A stretch of 64,000 nt of DNA, taken from Pararoseomonas baculiformis (lineage in GTDB: Bacteria; Pseudomonadota; Alphaproteobacteria; Acetobacterales; Acetobacteraceae). The DNA lies in the NCBI RefSeq assembly GCF_017813395.1, contig NZ_JAGIZB010000001.1, positions 1-64,000 on the forward strand, given 5' to 3'. Positions 44,902 to 53,042 of the stretch are shown one piece after another; position 1 is the first letter of the stretch; the number at the start of each line of letters is the position of its first letter. Position numbers and translations under genes: made by a program. A model generated the notes under the pieces. It saw nothing but the letters and a program-made list of their open reading frames with translations, did no database searches and was not told the origin of the DNA.

Positions 44902-46221
44902 GTGAACCAAGGCCTCGGCCTGTCTGCGACGGCACGCCTCGCCCTCCTGCAACGCCTCTCCAAGCGCCGCGCGCGGCAGGAGGAGAGCGGCGGGAGCGAG
45001 GGCGGCCGTTCCTTCGCCGATCTCCCGGCGGTGCGCGACTTCGAGCTGATGAAGACGGCCATGGAGGCGCTCGACCTTCCGAACCCCTTCTTCCGGCCGC
45101 ATCAGGGCGTGGCCGCCGCCACCACGGTGATCGGGAACGAAGAGTTCCTGAACTTCTCCTCCTACAACTATCTCGGGCTGAACGGAGACCCGCGCGTGAA
45201 GGCGGCGGCCCATGCCGCCATCGAACGCCACGGCATCTCCGCCTCCGCCTCCCGCATCGTCTCGGGCGAGCGGCCGCTGCATGCGGAGCTGGAGGCGGGC
45301 ATCGCGGCGCATTACGGCACCGAAGGCGCCCTCTGCTTCGTCTCCGGCCACGCCACGAACGTGACCGTCATCGGCCACATCATGGGCCCGCGCGACGTGA
45401 TCGTGCACGACGCGATGATCCACAATTCCTGCGTGGAGGGCGCCCGCCTCTCCGGCGCGCGGCGCCTGCCCTTCGCGCATAACGACCCCCAGGCCGCCGA
45501 GCGCGAGCTGGCCGCCGCCCGCCGCGGCGCGGGCCGCGCCCTGCTGGTGATCGAGGGGCACTACTCCATGGATGGCGATGTCCCCGACCTCGCCCGCTTC
45601 ATTGAGATCGCCCGCCGGCACGATGCCTGGCTGATGGTGGACGAGGCGCATTCCATGGGAGTGCTCGGCCAGACCGGCCACGGCATCGCGGAGCTGCAGG
45701 GGGTGGACCCGTCCGGGGTGGATATCTGGATGGGCACCCTTTCCAAGAGCCTCTCCTCCTGCGGCGGCTATGTCGCGGCCAGGCGCCAGCTGATCGACTG
45801 GCTCCGCCACACCGCGCCGGGCTTCGTCTATTCCGTGGGCCTCGCCCCGGTCCTGGCGGCTTCCGCCATCGAGTCCCTGCGGATCCTGGGGGAGGAGCCC
45901 TGGCGGGTGGAGCGGCTGAACGCCAACGCCACCCGCTTCCGCGACGGGCTGCGCGCACGCGGCCTGGATGCCGGCGCCTCGGGCGGCCATGCCATCGTGC
46001 CGCTGATGACCGGCTCCTCCGTCCGGGCCGGACGGCTTTCGGCGGAGCTGTTCAAGCGTGGTGTGAACGTGCAGCCCATCACCTTCCCCGCGGTGCCCGA
46101 GCGCGCGGCGCGGCTGCGCTTCTTTCTCTCGGCCGAGCACACGCCGGAGCAGATCGACCGGGCCCTGGACATCGTGGCCGAGACGGCGGCCGGGGTGGCC
46201 CCGTCGGAGCTGGCGAGCTGA
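44902..46221 (+). CDS. rkpG: Alpha-oxoamine synthase (RkpG-like; KBL/SPT/AONS family)
   Basis: This 439-residue fold-type I PLP enzyme has NFSSYNYLGLNGDPRVKAAA, ERHGISASASRIVSGERPLH, the substrate-binding DEAHSMGVLGQTG and the PLP Lys282 in GTLSKSLSSCGGY. The family decarboxylatively condenses an amino acid with an acyl thioester, as serine palmitoyltransferase or 8-amino-7-oxononanoate synthase do. A ~45-residue charged N-terminal extension precedes the core. The GTG start is 2 bp after the PKS stop, so the natural acyl donor is probably the PKS-bound chain. The product would be a long-chain alpha-aminoketone. The amino acid used is unknown. Confidence 0.9.
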   Translation: MNQGLGLSATARLALLQRLSKRRARQEESGGSEGGRSFADLPAVRDFELMKTAMEALDLPNPFFRPHQGVAAATTVIGNEEFLNFSSYNYLGLNGDPRVKAAAHAAIERHGISASASRIVSGERPLHAELEAGIAAHYGTEGALCFVSGHATNVTVIGHIMGPRDVIVHDAMIHNSCVEGARLSGARRLPFAHNDPQAAERELAAARRGAGRALLVIEGHYSMDGDVPDLARFIEIARRHDAWLMVDEAHSMGVLGQTGHGIAELQGVDPSGVDIWMGTLSKSLSSCGGYVAARRQLIDWLRHTAPGFVYSVGLAPVLAASAIESLRILGEEPWRVERLNANATRFRDGLRARGLDAGASGGHAIVPLMTGSSVRAGRLSAELFKRGVNVQPITFPAVPERAARLRFFLSAEHTPEQIDRALDIVAETAAGVAPSELAS

Positions 46222-47045
46222 CGGAGGCATCGGCGCGGCGCGCACCACGCCTCGCCCTCCTGACCCTGCCCAGCGCGGCGAGTTCGGAGGCTGTCGCCGC
46301 CTTCGCCGCCGCGCACCGGGACAGGCTGGCCCTGGTCGGGCTTTCCAACCCCTATCGCCGCAGCGCCGGCGGCTCACTGGGCCAGAGCTGGCGACACCTC
46401 CGCCGCTCCGGCCCCCGCATGCTCGGCTATCTCGCGGTCAACATGGCGCTGCCGCAGCTTCTCTCCAGGCTTTCGCCACGCCCGGGCCCGCTGCTGCGGT
46501 TGTGCCGGGATCATCAAATTCCCGCGATGGTGGTGGAGGATGTGAACGGCCCTGCCTTCCACAGGAGCCTGCGCGAGGCTGGGGCGGAACTGGTCGTCAC
46601 GTTCCATTTCGACCAGATCCTCACCGCCGCCACCCTGGCCATCCCGGCCCGTGGCGGCATCAACATCCACCCCTCAATGCTGCCCCGGCACCGGGGCCCG
46701 ATCCCCGGCTTCTGGGCGGCGATGGAGGCGGAACCCGCCCATGGCGTGACCATCCACCGCCTCGTCCCGCGCATTGATGCGGGTGCGATCCTGGCCCAGC
46801 AGGCCGTGGATTTGCCGCCCGGCACCAGCGCTTCCACCGCCGCACGCCTGCTCCACCAGGCCGCGCTTCCCCTGGCCGCCCGGGTGATCGAGGGCCTGTC
46901 GCAGGGGGAGGCGGAGGAACGCCAGGTGGAGCCCCTGCCCTATTGCCCCTTTCCGGACCGTGCGGCCCTGCGGGAAGGCCGCCGGCGCGGGGTGCGCCTG
47001 GTCGCCGCGGGTGATATCCCGGCCGCGCTGAGGGCCCGTCCCTGA
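46218..47045 (+). CDS. Formyltransferase-family protein with non-canonical start
   Basis: About 275 residues are encoded if translation begins at the CTG at 46218, which overlaps the stop of the oxoamine synthase (CTGA). From 46218 to the first ATG at 46419 the frame is open and looks coding (RLALLTLPSAAS, then LALVGLSNPYRR, the expected first strand of the fold), but no ATG, GTG or TTG occurs. The core has the formyltransferase catalytic set: NIHPSMLPRHRGPIP (Asn, His) and RIDAGAILAQQ (Asp), so it should move formyl from 10-formyl-tetrahydrofolate to an amine. The acceptor could be the aminoketone lipid or an amino sugar; the sequence does not decide. Confidence 0.8.
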   Translation: MTEASARRAPRLALLTLPSAASSEAVAAFAAAHRDRLALVGLSNPYRRSAGGSLGQSWRHLRRSGPRMLGYLAVNMALPQLLSRLSPRPGPLLRLCRDHQIPAMVVEDVNGPAFHRSLREAGAELVVTFHFDQILTAATLAIPARGGINIHPSMLPRHRGPIPGFWAAMEAEPAHGVTIHRLVPRIDAGAILAQQAVDLPPGTSASTAARLLHQAALPLAARVIEGLSQGEAEERQVEPLPYCPFPDRAALREGRRRGVRLVAAGDIPAALRARP

Positions 47046-47096
47046 GGCCGGAAGGCGTTTCGGAGCCGCGCCAGGCAACGCCGTGCCAGTGCCGGG

Positions 47097-48404
47097 ATGG
47101 GATTGTCCTCCCCCGGCGCCGCGCATATGGATCGGGACGTGCCAGCGGAACCCGAAAACGCCCCGCGCCCGAGGCGATTCCTGTTCCTGCAGGGACCCAT
47201 CACCCCGTTCTTCCATGAGGTGGGGGCCCGCCTTCGGGCCCTTGGCCATGCCGTGCACCGGATCAACCTGTGCCTGGGCGACAAGCTCTTCTGGCGCGGC
47301 CCGGGCGCCGTGGACTTCACCGCCCGGAAGGAGGACTGGCCCGCCTTCATCGAGCGCTTCCTCGACACTCACGGGATCACCGACATCATCCTGCTGGGCG
47401 AGCAGCGCTATTACCACCGCGTGGCCATCGCCGCCGCCAGGGAGCGTGGCATCGCCGTGGTGGCCACCGATTTCGGCTATCTGCGCCCGGACTGGATCAC
47501 CTTCGAGTTCAACGGGCTCGGCCGCGACAGCCTCTTTCCCCGTGATCCGCAGGCCATCCTCGCCCTGGCGGAAACCCTGCCCCCGCCCGACCTGGCCGTC
47601 CGCCACCGCGACAGCTTCTTCAACCAGGCCGTGCTGGACGTCTCCTACCATCTGCTCTCGCTGCTACCGGGCTTCTTCCGGCACTATGACAGCCACCAGA
47701 TCTACCATCCGTTCCAGGTCTATGCCGGCACGCTCTACCGCATCGTCACGCGGCGCCGCGCGAACAGGCGGGCGGATGGCATCATCGCGCAGCTGAAGAA
47801 GCAGGGCGGCCCGCTCTTCCTCATGGCCATGCAGATGGAGACTGACTTCTCCGTCCGCGCCTATTCGAACTACGCGGACCTCGACACCGCGATCGAGGAG
47901 GTCACCCGCTCCTTCGCGGCTCATGCGCCGGCGGATGCACAGCTGCTCTTCAAGGTCCATCCGCTGGACCCGGCGGTGAAGAACTGGCACCGGCGCGTTA
48001 CCCGCATCGCGCAGCGGGCCGGGGTAGCGAACCGCGTCCACTATCTCGGCGGCGGCAATCTCGGCGACATCACCGAGAGCGTGCAGGGCGTGATCACCAT
48101 CAACAGCACGGTCGGGCTGCGCGCCATCGTGGACCGGCTGCCCACTTTCGCCATGGGCGAGGCCCTCTACAAAATCCCCGGCCTGGCCCATGAGGGCCCG
48201 CTCGACAGCTTCTGGAGCGAGGGCCGCCCTCCCAACCCGGAGCTGCGCGAGGCCTTCCTGCGCGGCATCGTCCACTGCCTGCATATCCGCGGCGTCTACT
48301 ATGCCCGCCCCGGCCTGGACGTGGCGGTGGAGGCGGCGGCGCACCGCCTGCACCATGGGCTGGTCAACCAGCCCGTGATCGAGCCACCGCCGCCCCTGCT
48401 CTAG
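47097..48404 (+). CDS. kpsS: KpsS-like capsule polysaccharide beta-Kdo transferase
   Basis: This 435-residue cytosolic protein matches KpsS/LipB of ABC-dependent capsule systems: RRFLFLQGPITPFFHEVGAR at the start, INLCLGDKLFW, DIILLGEQRYYHR, TDFGYLRPDWITFE in the middle, FKVHPLDPAVKNW and a closing GVITINSTVGLRAI block. In E. coli and Neisseria, KpsS adds the first Kdo to lyso-phosphatidylglycerol, starting the poly-Kdo linker that anchors the capsule. Here the acceptor may be a different lipid. Starts at 47097 and 47127 are both possible and neither has a good ribosome site. Confidence 0.88.
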   Translation: MGLSSPGAAHMDRDVPAEPENAPRPRRFLFLQGPITPFFHEVGARLRALGHAVHRINLCLGDKLFWRGPGAVDFTARKEDWPAFIERFLDTHGITDIILLGEQRYYHRVAIAAARERGIAVVATDFGYLRPDWITFEFNGLGRDSLFPRDPQAILALAETLPPPDLAVRHRDSFFNQAVLDVSYHLLSLLPGFFRHYDSHQIYHPFQVYAGTLYRIVTRRRANRRADGIIAQLKKQGGPLFLMAMQMETDFSVRAYSNYADLDTAIEEVTRSFAAHAPADAQLLFKVHPLDPAVKNWHRRVTRIAQRAGVANRVHYLGGGNLGDITESVQGVITINSTVGLRAIVDRLPTFAMGEALYKIPGLAHEGPLDSFWSEGRPPNPELREAFLRGIVHCLHIRGVYYARPGLDVAVEAAAHRLHHGLVNQPVIEPPPPLL

Positions 48405-48427
48405 TCCCTCTTCCGGGCGGCCCGGGG

Positions 48428-49201
48428 TCAGTGCTCCGCGTCTATCCGGAAGCGCAGCAGCCGCACGGCGCGATCCGCCAGCGGTGCCGGCAGGAAGGAC
48501 AGCGCCCGCAAGCCCAGGACCAGTGGAAGGGGAAAGCTGCAGCCCGGCCGCCCGGCCCGCAGGGCGCGCTCGATCCGCGCCGCGGCCTGGTCCGTGGAAA
48601 GGGAGAAGGGGCGCGATCCCCGCCAGGCCTGCCCCATGGCGCTCTCGAAGAACCCTGGCGCGATGAGCGTGACACCGGCCCCCGTTCCCACCAGATCGGC
48701 CCGGATCGCCTGCCCCCAGGCCCAGAGCCCGGATTTGGAGGCGCAGTAGCCCGGGCTGTCCGGCAGCCCCCGGAAGGCGGCCACCGAGGCCACCAGCCCG
48801 ATCCGCCCGGCGCGCCGCTCCCGGATCGCCGGCAGCAGCGGCCCCACCAGGTTCACGGCGCCGAGCAGGTTCACCGAAACCTGCGCGGTCACCTCCGCCA
48901 CGCCCTCCCGCCGCCCGTCCGAACGGCGCCCGGCGGCGATGCCGGCATTGGCGATCACCAGCACGGTCGGCGCCCCCGCATCCCAGGCCAGCACGGTGCG
49001 CTCCACCGCCGCAGCATCGCGGATGTCCAGGGCGGCGATCCTAACGGTGGCGCCCCGCGCCTCGCAGGCCGCGGCCGTCTCGCGCAGCCCGGCCTCGCTG
49101 CGCGCGGTCAGGCCCAGGGTCACGCCCGGCGCGGCGAAACGCTGCGCCAGCGCCGCCCCCAGCCCGCGCGAGGCGCCGGAGATGATCACCCCGCCCTTCA
49201 C
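48428..49201 (-). CDS. rkpH: SDR-family ketoreductase (RkpH-like), coupled to kpsC
   Basis: This 257-residue classical SDR has the cofactor motif ISGASRGLG, VLVIANAG, the active-site Ser in VASVAAF and YCASK. The C-terminal ~60 residues end in hydrophobic patches (PLPLVLGLRALSFLPAPLAD), as in membrane-associated 3-ketosphinganine reductases. Its GTG start overlaps the kpsC stop by 4 bp (GTGA), so it is translated with kpsC. A plausible substrate is the ketone of the aminoketone made by the PKS and oxoamine synthase, giving an amino-alcohol lipid. Rhizobial K-antigen clusters also contain an SDR (RkpH). The role is inferred. Confidence 0.8.
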   Translation of the reverse strand: MKGGVIISGASRGLGAALAQRFAAPGVTLGLTARSEAGLRETAAACEARGATVRIAALDIRDAAAVERTVLAWDAGAPTVLVIANAGIAAGRRSDGRREGVAEVTAQVSVNLLGAVNLVGPLLPAIRERRAGRIGLVASVAAFRGLPDSPGYCASKSGLWAWGQAIRADLVGTGAGVTLIAPGFFESAMGQAWRGSRPFSLSTDQAAARIERALRAGRPGCSFPLPLVLGLRALSFLPAPLADRAVRLLRFRIDAEH

Positions 49202-51000
49202 CGACGCCCCCCGATCCGCGCCAGCGTGCTGCGGATGAAGCCCTCGATCCCCCGGTGGATGGTCAGGGGGGAGATGCGCCAGGCCGCCGGGTCGTCCAGC
49301 CGTTCCATCATCACCTCCGGCGGGCAGGGCAGAAGGGTCACGGGATCGATGTAGCGGGGATAGAGGATGAGCGCGGCGGCCACGAGCTCGTCCAGGCTGC
49401 GGGCCACGCTCCGCCGGCCCGGCGGCAGCGGCGCGCGGTCATCGGTCAGCCCCCAGCCGGCATAGAAGGGCTGGCCCCAGCAGGTGACGGGCTTGTCCCG
49501 CAGCAGCGCCTCGAAGCCCGAGAGCGAGGTGAGGGTATGCATCGCGTCGATCTTCGGAAGCAGCGCCGGCAGCGGAACGCCGCCCACCACCGCATCCGCC
49601 AGCCCCTCCAGCTCCGCGGCGCGCAGCCGGCCCTTCCGGTACCCCGCCTCCAGGTCCGGATGCGGCTTGTAGAGGATGAAGGCATCCGGCTCCGCCGCCC
49701 GGGCCGCCTTCAGCAGATCGAGGTTGGAGCGAAGGCCGCCCCCGCCCAGCCGCACGGAGGCATCGTCCTCCACCTGCCCCGGCACCAGCACCACGCGCCG
49801 CCCCGCCGGGATCTCGGGCAGGCTGCCCCGGGCGGCGAGGTTGTACTTGGAGACGCCGCGGCGGACGATGTGTTCCCGAAGCGCCGCCGCACGGGCCAGC
49901 AGCCCCGCATCGAAGCGCTCCTCCGCCAGGATGACCTCCAGGTCGGAGGGCTGACGCGGGTCGTAATAGGCGCCACGGCCATCCAGGCTGTAGGAGGCGC
50001 CGGGCAGGAACCGCGCCCCGAGCCCGCGCGAGCGAACGAAGCCATCCTCCAGCAGGCGCAGCTCCACCCCCTGGCGCCGAATCGCCCCAGCCAGATCATC
50101 GGGGCAGGAGGCTGCCCAGGCCAGGACCGCCCCGCCCTCGGCCCGCGCCCTCTCGATCGCCCGGGGGATGTTTGCGGCGAAGGCCGGGGCGCCGCCCTCA
50201 TGCGCCAGCAGCGCGGCCACCTGGCGGCGCTTCCAGCGGGCGATCCCTATGCAGGCCGATATCCCCCGGTTCGCGCGCTCCGCCGCCACCCAATCCGCCA
50301 GCAGGGCGAAGCCCTCCGCGCGGCTCCATGGTCGGCGCCGGAAGGGATCGGCGGCACGGATGCGGGAGAGGAGGGGTGCCAGATGCTCCCCTGGCCGGTC
50401 ATGCGCCACCCCCGCCGCCTCGGCCAGGGCCGCCATGAAGGGCCGGGCGCCATGCAGCATCCCGGCACCCTCCAGCAGGGTCCAGGGCGAGAGCGGCTGG
50501 GGAAGGGCGCGGATACCAGGCGGGGCGGCAAGCACAGGCGGCGCTGCCCGCTCCGCGAAAGGATCGCGCGCCAGGACCACCGGGCGCCCGGAGGCACGGG
50601 CCGAAGCGAGGGCGGCCTCGCCCTCCATGCGCCGCGCGGGATCGCAGGGGTCGAACACGACCGCCCGGCCCTCCGGCAGGGCCAGGGCCCCTGCCCCGGG
50701 ATCGGGCAGCCCCGGCGCGCCACCCAGCCGCGCATGGGCAATCAGGGAGGCCAGCCCGGCCGCCTCGCCCGGCTCCAGCGCAACCGGCTGCCCGGTTAGG
50801 ATCAAGGGGGGGGCATCACGGCCGGCGAAGCGCGGCGGCGCGAAGGGATCCAGTGAAAAGGCCGGAATCCTTTCCGCACCACCGGCCGCGAACAGGCCCG
50901 GATCCTCCGGCCAGAAAGCCGGAAGATGCGGCCAGCGGGCGAGCAGGCGGGCGGCGTGCGTATCGCGTGACAGGTCGGCGTGGTTTCCCTGGGCCGTCAT
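49198..51000 (-). CDS. kpsC: KpsC-like capsule beta-Kdo transferase with short N-terminal module
   Basis: This is a 600-residue cytosolic protein. The C-terminal ~320 residues match the second KpsC module closely: LLEDGFVRSRGLGARFLPGA, GAYYDPRQPSDLEVIL, VSKYNLA, VLVPGQVEDDASV, YKPHPDLEAGYRKG, MHTLTSLSGFEALL and CWGQPFYAGWGLTDD. The first ~270 residues keep a loose Rossmann-like layout but lack the SKYNL, KxHP and TSxxGFEAL motifs that the first module of E. coli KpsC has. One of its two Kdo-transfer activities may therefore be lost. The start at 51000 (MTAQGNHADLS) follows no clear ribosome site. It is divergent from the lipoprotein gene with a 41-bp shared leader and overlaps the SDR downstream. 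Confidence 0.88.
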   Translation of the reverse strand: MTAQGNHADLSRDTHAARLLARWPHLPAFWPEDPGLFAAGGAERIPAFSLDPFAPPRFAGRDAPPLILTGQPVALEPGEAAGLASLIAHARLGGAPGLPDPGAGALALPEGRAVVFDPCDPARRMEGEAALASARASGRPVVLARDPFAERAAPPVLAAPPGIRALPQPLSPWTLLEGAGMLHGARPFMAALAEAAGVAHDRPGEHLAPLLSRIRAADPFRRRPWSRAEGFALLADWVAAERANRGISACIGIARWKRRQVAALLAHEGGAPAFAANIPRAIERARAEGGAVLAWAASCPDDLAGAIRRQGVELRLLEDGFVRSRGLGARFLPGASYSLDGRGAYYDPRQPSDLEVILAEERFDAGLLARAAALREHIVRRGVSKYNLAARGSLPEIPAGRRVVLVPGQVEDDASVRLGGGGLRSNLDLLKAARAAEPDAFILYKPHPDLEAGYRKGRLRAAELEGLADAVVGGVPLPALLPKIDAMHTLTSLSGFEALLRDKPVTCWGQPFYAGWGLTDDRAPLPPGRRSVARSLDELVAAALILYPRYIDPVTLLPCPPEVMMERLDDPAAWRISPLTIHRGIEGFIRSTLARIGGRR

Positions 51001-51041
51001 GAGGTTTTGCTTGGTGCGGCGCGGTAGGATAAACTGGCGCC

Positions 51042-51545
51042 ATGAAGCAAGCCATGCCCCTGGGGCCGACCAGGGCCCGGATGGGGGCCCGGACGGCGGA
51101 ACCGGCCCATGCCTGTCGCCGCGCCGCGCCCCGCCATGCCGCGTTGCTGGCCGCCCTTCTCGCTCTTCCGGCGCTGGCCGGATGCGCGAAGGGCGCGGCC
51201 GAGCAGAGCTGGTGGAACCCGATCGGCCTCGGCCCCGCCCCCACCTCGCCGCCACCCGCGACGAATGTGGTCCTGCCCGTCCGCGCCGCGGATCCGGTGG
51301 CCGCCTTCGCCGCGCGCGCCCAGGCCGGCCAGGTCGAGACGGTCTCGCTGCCCGGTGGCGGCCGCACCGTCACCGCCCGCATGGTCCGCGCCTATAACGC
51401 CGCCTCCGGCCGCGAGTGCCGTGAGGTACAGTTCGGCGCCGCCGTCCCGGGCGGCGCGCCGGGCGCGACCTATTGCAACGACCCCGCCCAGGGCTGGGTC
51501 GCGGCGCGGTCCCTGCTGCGCGGCGGGGCGGTCTACCGGCCGTGA
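51042..51545 (+). CDS. Small lipoprotein preceding the capsule exporter
   Basis: This 167-residue predicted lipoprotein has a long N terminus followed by the hydrophobic stretch HAALLAALLALPALAGC, with lipobox LAGC. After a Pro-rich linker comes a ~70-residue domain (VETVSLPGGGRTVTARMVRA, SGRECREV, YCNDPAQGW) resembling the small beta-rich Cys-containing domains of 17-kDa surface-antigen-type lipoproteins. The actual start may be a later ATG (51054 or 51081). The end overlaps the kpsM start (GTGA), which ties it to capsule export. It may be an accessory outer-membrane component, though this is not established. Confidence 0.7.
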   Translation: MKQAMPLGPTRARMGARTAEPAHACRRAAPRHAALLAALLALPALAGCAKGAAEQSWWNPIGLGPAPTSPPPATNVVLPVRAADPVAAFAARAQAGQVETVSLPGGGRTVTARMVRAYNAASGRECREVQFGAAVPGGAPGATYCNDPAQGWVAARSLLRGGAVYRP

Positions 51546-52369
51546 GCGCCGCCGGCATGGTGCCGATCCCGCCCTCGCGGCCGGAGCGGCGCCACTGGAT
51601 CATCGATGGCATGGCCACCCAGGGCCGTGTCATCGGCGCGCTTGTCATGCGCGAGATGCAGACGCGTTTCGGACGCCACAATCTCGGCTTCCTCTGGCTC
51701 TTCTTCGAGCCCCTCTTCCTCGGCTGCATGGTCGGGCTGATGCACTATGCCCATGGCCGGCACCTGCCGGGCGGGGTGAACCCCTTCCTGTTCAGCATCG
51801 CGGGCTATGTGCCCTTCTTCATGTTTCGCACCATGGTGAACCGAGCCGGCAGCGCGCTGCACGCGAACCTCACCCTGCTCTTCCACCGCCAGGTCACGCC
51901 GGTGGACGTGATGATCGCCCGCAACCTGCTGGAAGCGGCATCGGTGGTCGGGGTGATCATCCTCATCCTCTCCGTCGCGATCTGGCTGGTGGGCATCTGG
52001 CCGGCGAACCCGCTGCTGGTCTTCTTCGCGCTGATGCTGATGGCGGTGCTCTGCCATGGCATCTCCATGGGCGTTGCGGCCCTCGTCTCACGATGGGAGG
52101 GCGCGGACCGGCTGATCCATCCGATCACCTATCTGATGATGCCGCTCTCCGGGGCCTTCTTCGCGCTGCACTGGCTTCCCAACTGGGCCCGCGAGGCGCT
52201 GCTCTGGAACCCGCTGGTCAGCATTCATGAGGCGATTCGCGAGGGCATTTTCGGCAACGCCTTCCCGTCCTATTACGACCTCAAATATGTTGGTTGGTGC
52301 ATCCTGATTACGAACCTGCTGGGCATGCTCGCGCTCCGGACCGCCCGGCGTAAGCTCGAGATCTTCTGA
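51542..52369 (+). CDS. kpsM: Capsule ABC exporter permease (KpsM type)
   Basis: This 275-residue ABC-2 type inner-membrane protein has about six helices. It includes the N-terminal amphipathic region typical of KpsM (VIGALVMREMQTRFGRHNLG), LWLFFEPLFLGCMVGLM, IAGYVPFFMFRTMV, the central helices (AASVVGVIILILSVAIWLVG) and the C-terminal WNPLVSIHEAIREGIFG segment. It exports the finished lipid-linked polysaccharide with KpsT. The GTG start overlaps the lipoprotein stop. It is followed after 22 bp by the ATPase gene. Confidence 0.9.
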   Translation: MSAAGMVPIPPSRPERRHWIIDGMATQGRVIGALVMREMQTRFGRHNLGFLWLFFEPLFLGCMVGLMHYAHGRHLPGGVNPFLFSIAGYVPFFMFRTMVNRAGSALHANLTLLFHRQVTPVDVMIARNLLEAASVVGVIILILSVAIWLVGIWPANPLLVFFALMLMAVLCHGISMGVAALVSRWEGADRLIHPITYLMMPLSGAFFALHWLPNWAREALLWNPLVSIHEAIREGIFGNAFPSYYDLKYVGWCILITNLLGMLALRTARRKLEIF

Positions 52370-52391
52370 TCCCGGCGATGAGTTTCCTGTA

Positions 52392-53042
52392 ATGGCACTA
52401 ATCCTTGAGAACGTCTGGAAGTCCTATCCCGTGCGTGGCGGGCGCCGGGAAATCCTGAAGGGCATCAATGCGGTGATCGAGCGCGGGGATGCCGTCGGCA
52501 TCCTCGGCCGCAATGGCGCCGGCAAGTCCACCCTCATGCGTGTCATGTCAGGGGTGGAGGCACCAACTGCGGGCCGCGTCCGGCGGGAGATGTCCGTCTC
52601 CTGGCCTCTCGGCTCCGGATTCGGCCTCCAGGCCAGCCTCAGCGGCGCCGACAATGCGCGCTTCATCGCCCGCATCTACGGCCAGGACGTGCGCGAGACG
52701 CTCGACTTCGTGCAGTCCTTTTCTGAGATCGGTCAGTATTTCTTCGAACCCGTCCGGACTTATTCGGCAGGCATGATGGGCCGCCTGCTCATGGGCCTGT
52801 CCTTTGCCGTGAAATTCGACTGCTACCTGGTGGACGAGATTATCTCGGCCGGAGATCAGCGCTTCGTCCAGCGCTGCCAGACCATGCTGGAAGAGCGGCT
52901 CGGAAACGCCTCGCTCCTCATGGTCTCGCACTTTGCCGACCACATCAGGCAGTATTGCCGCACCGCCGTCGTGCTCCGGAACGGCCTGCTCGAGCTGTAT
53001 GAGGACATCGATGAAGGTATCGCCGTCTATCAAAGCCTTTGA
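52392..53042 (+). CDS. kpsT: Capsule ABC exporter ATPase (KpsT type)
   Basis: This 216-residue cytosolic ATPase has Walker A GRNGAGKST (residues 39-47) and the KpsT-type signature TYSAGMMGRL in place of LSGGQ. The Walker B region is CYLVDEIISAGD and the switch His lies in LLMVSHFADHI. The short length and the lack of a C-terminal carbohydrate-binding domain match KpsT rather than the O-antigen exporter Wzt. It drives KpsM. Its 3' end overlaps the start of the next gene by about 32 bp. Confidence 0.92.
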   Translation: MALILENVWKSYPVRGGRREILKGINAVIERGDAVGILGRNGAGKSTLMRVMSGVEAPTAGRVRREMSVSWPLGSGFGLQASLSGADNARFIARIYGQDVRETLDFVQSFSEIGQYFFEPVRTYSAGMMGRLLMGLSFAVKFDCYLVDEIISAGDQRFVQRCQTMLEERLGNASLLMVSHFADHIRQYCRTAVVLRNGLLELYEDIDEGIAVYQSL

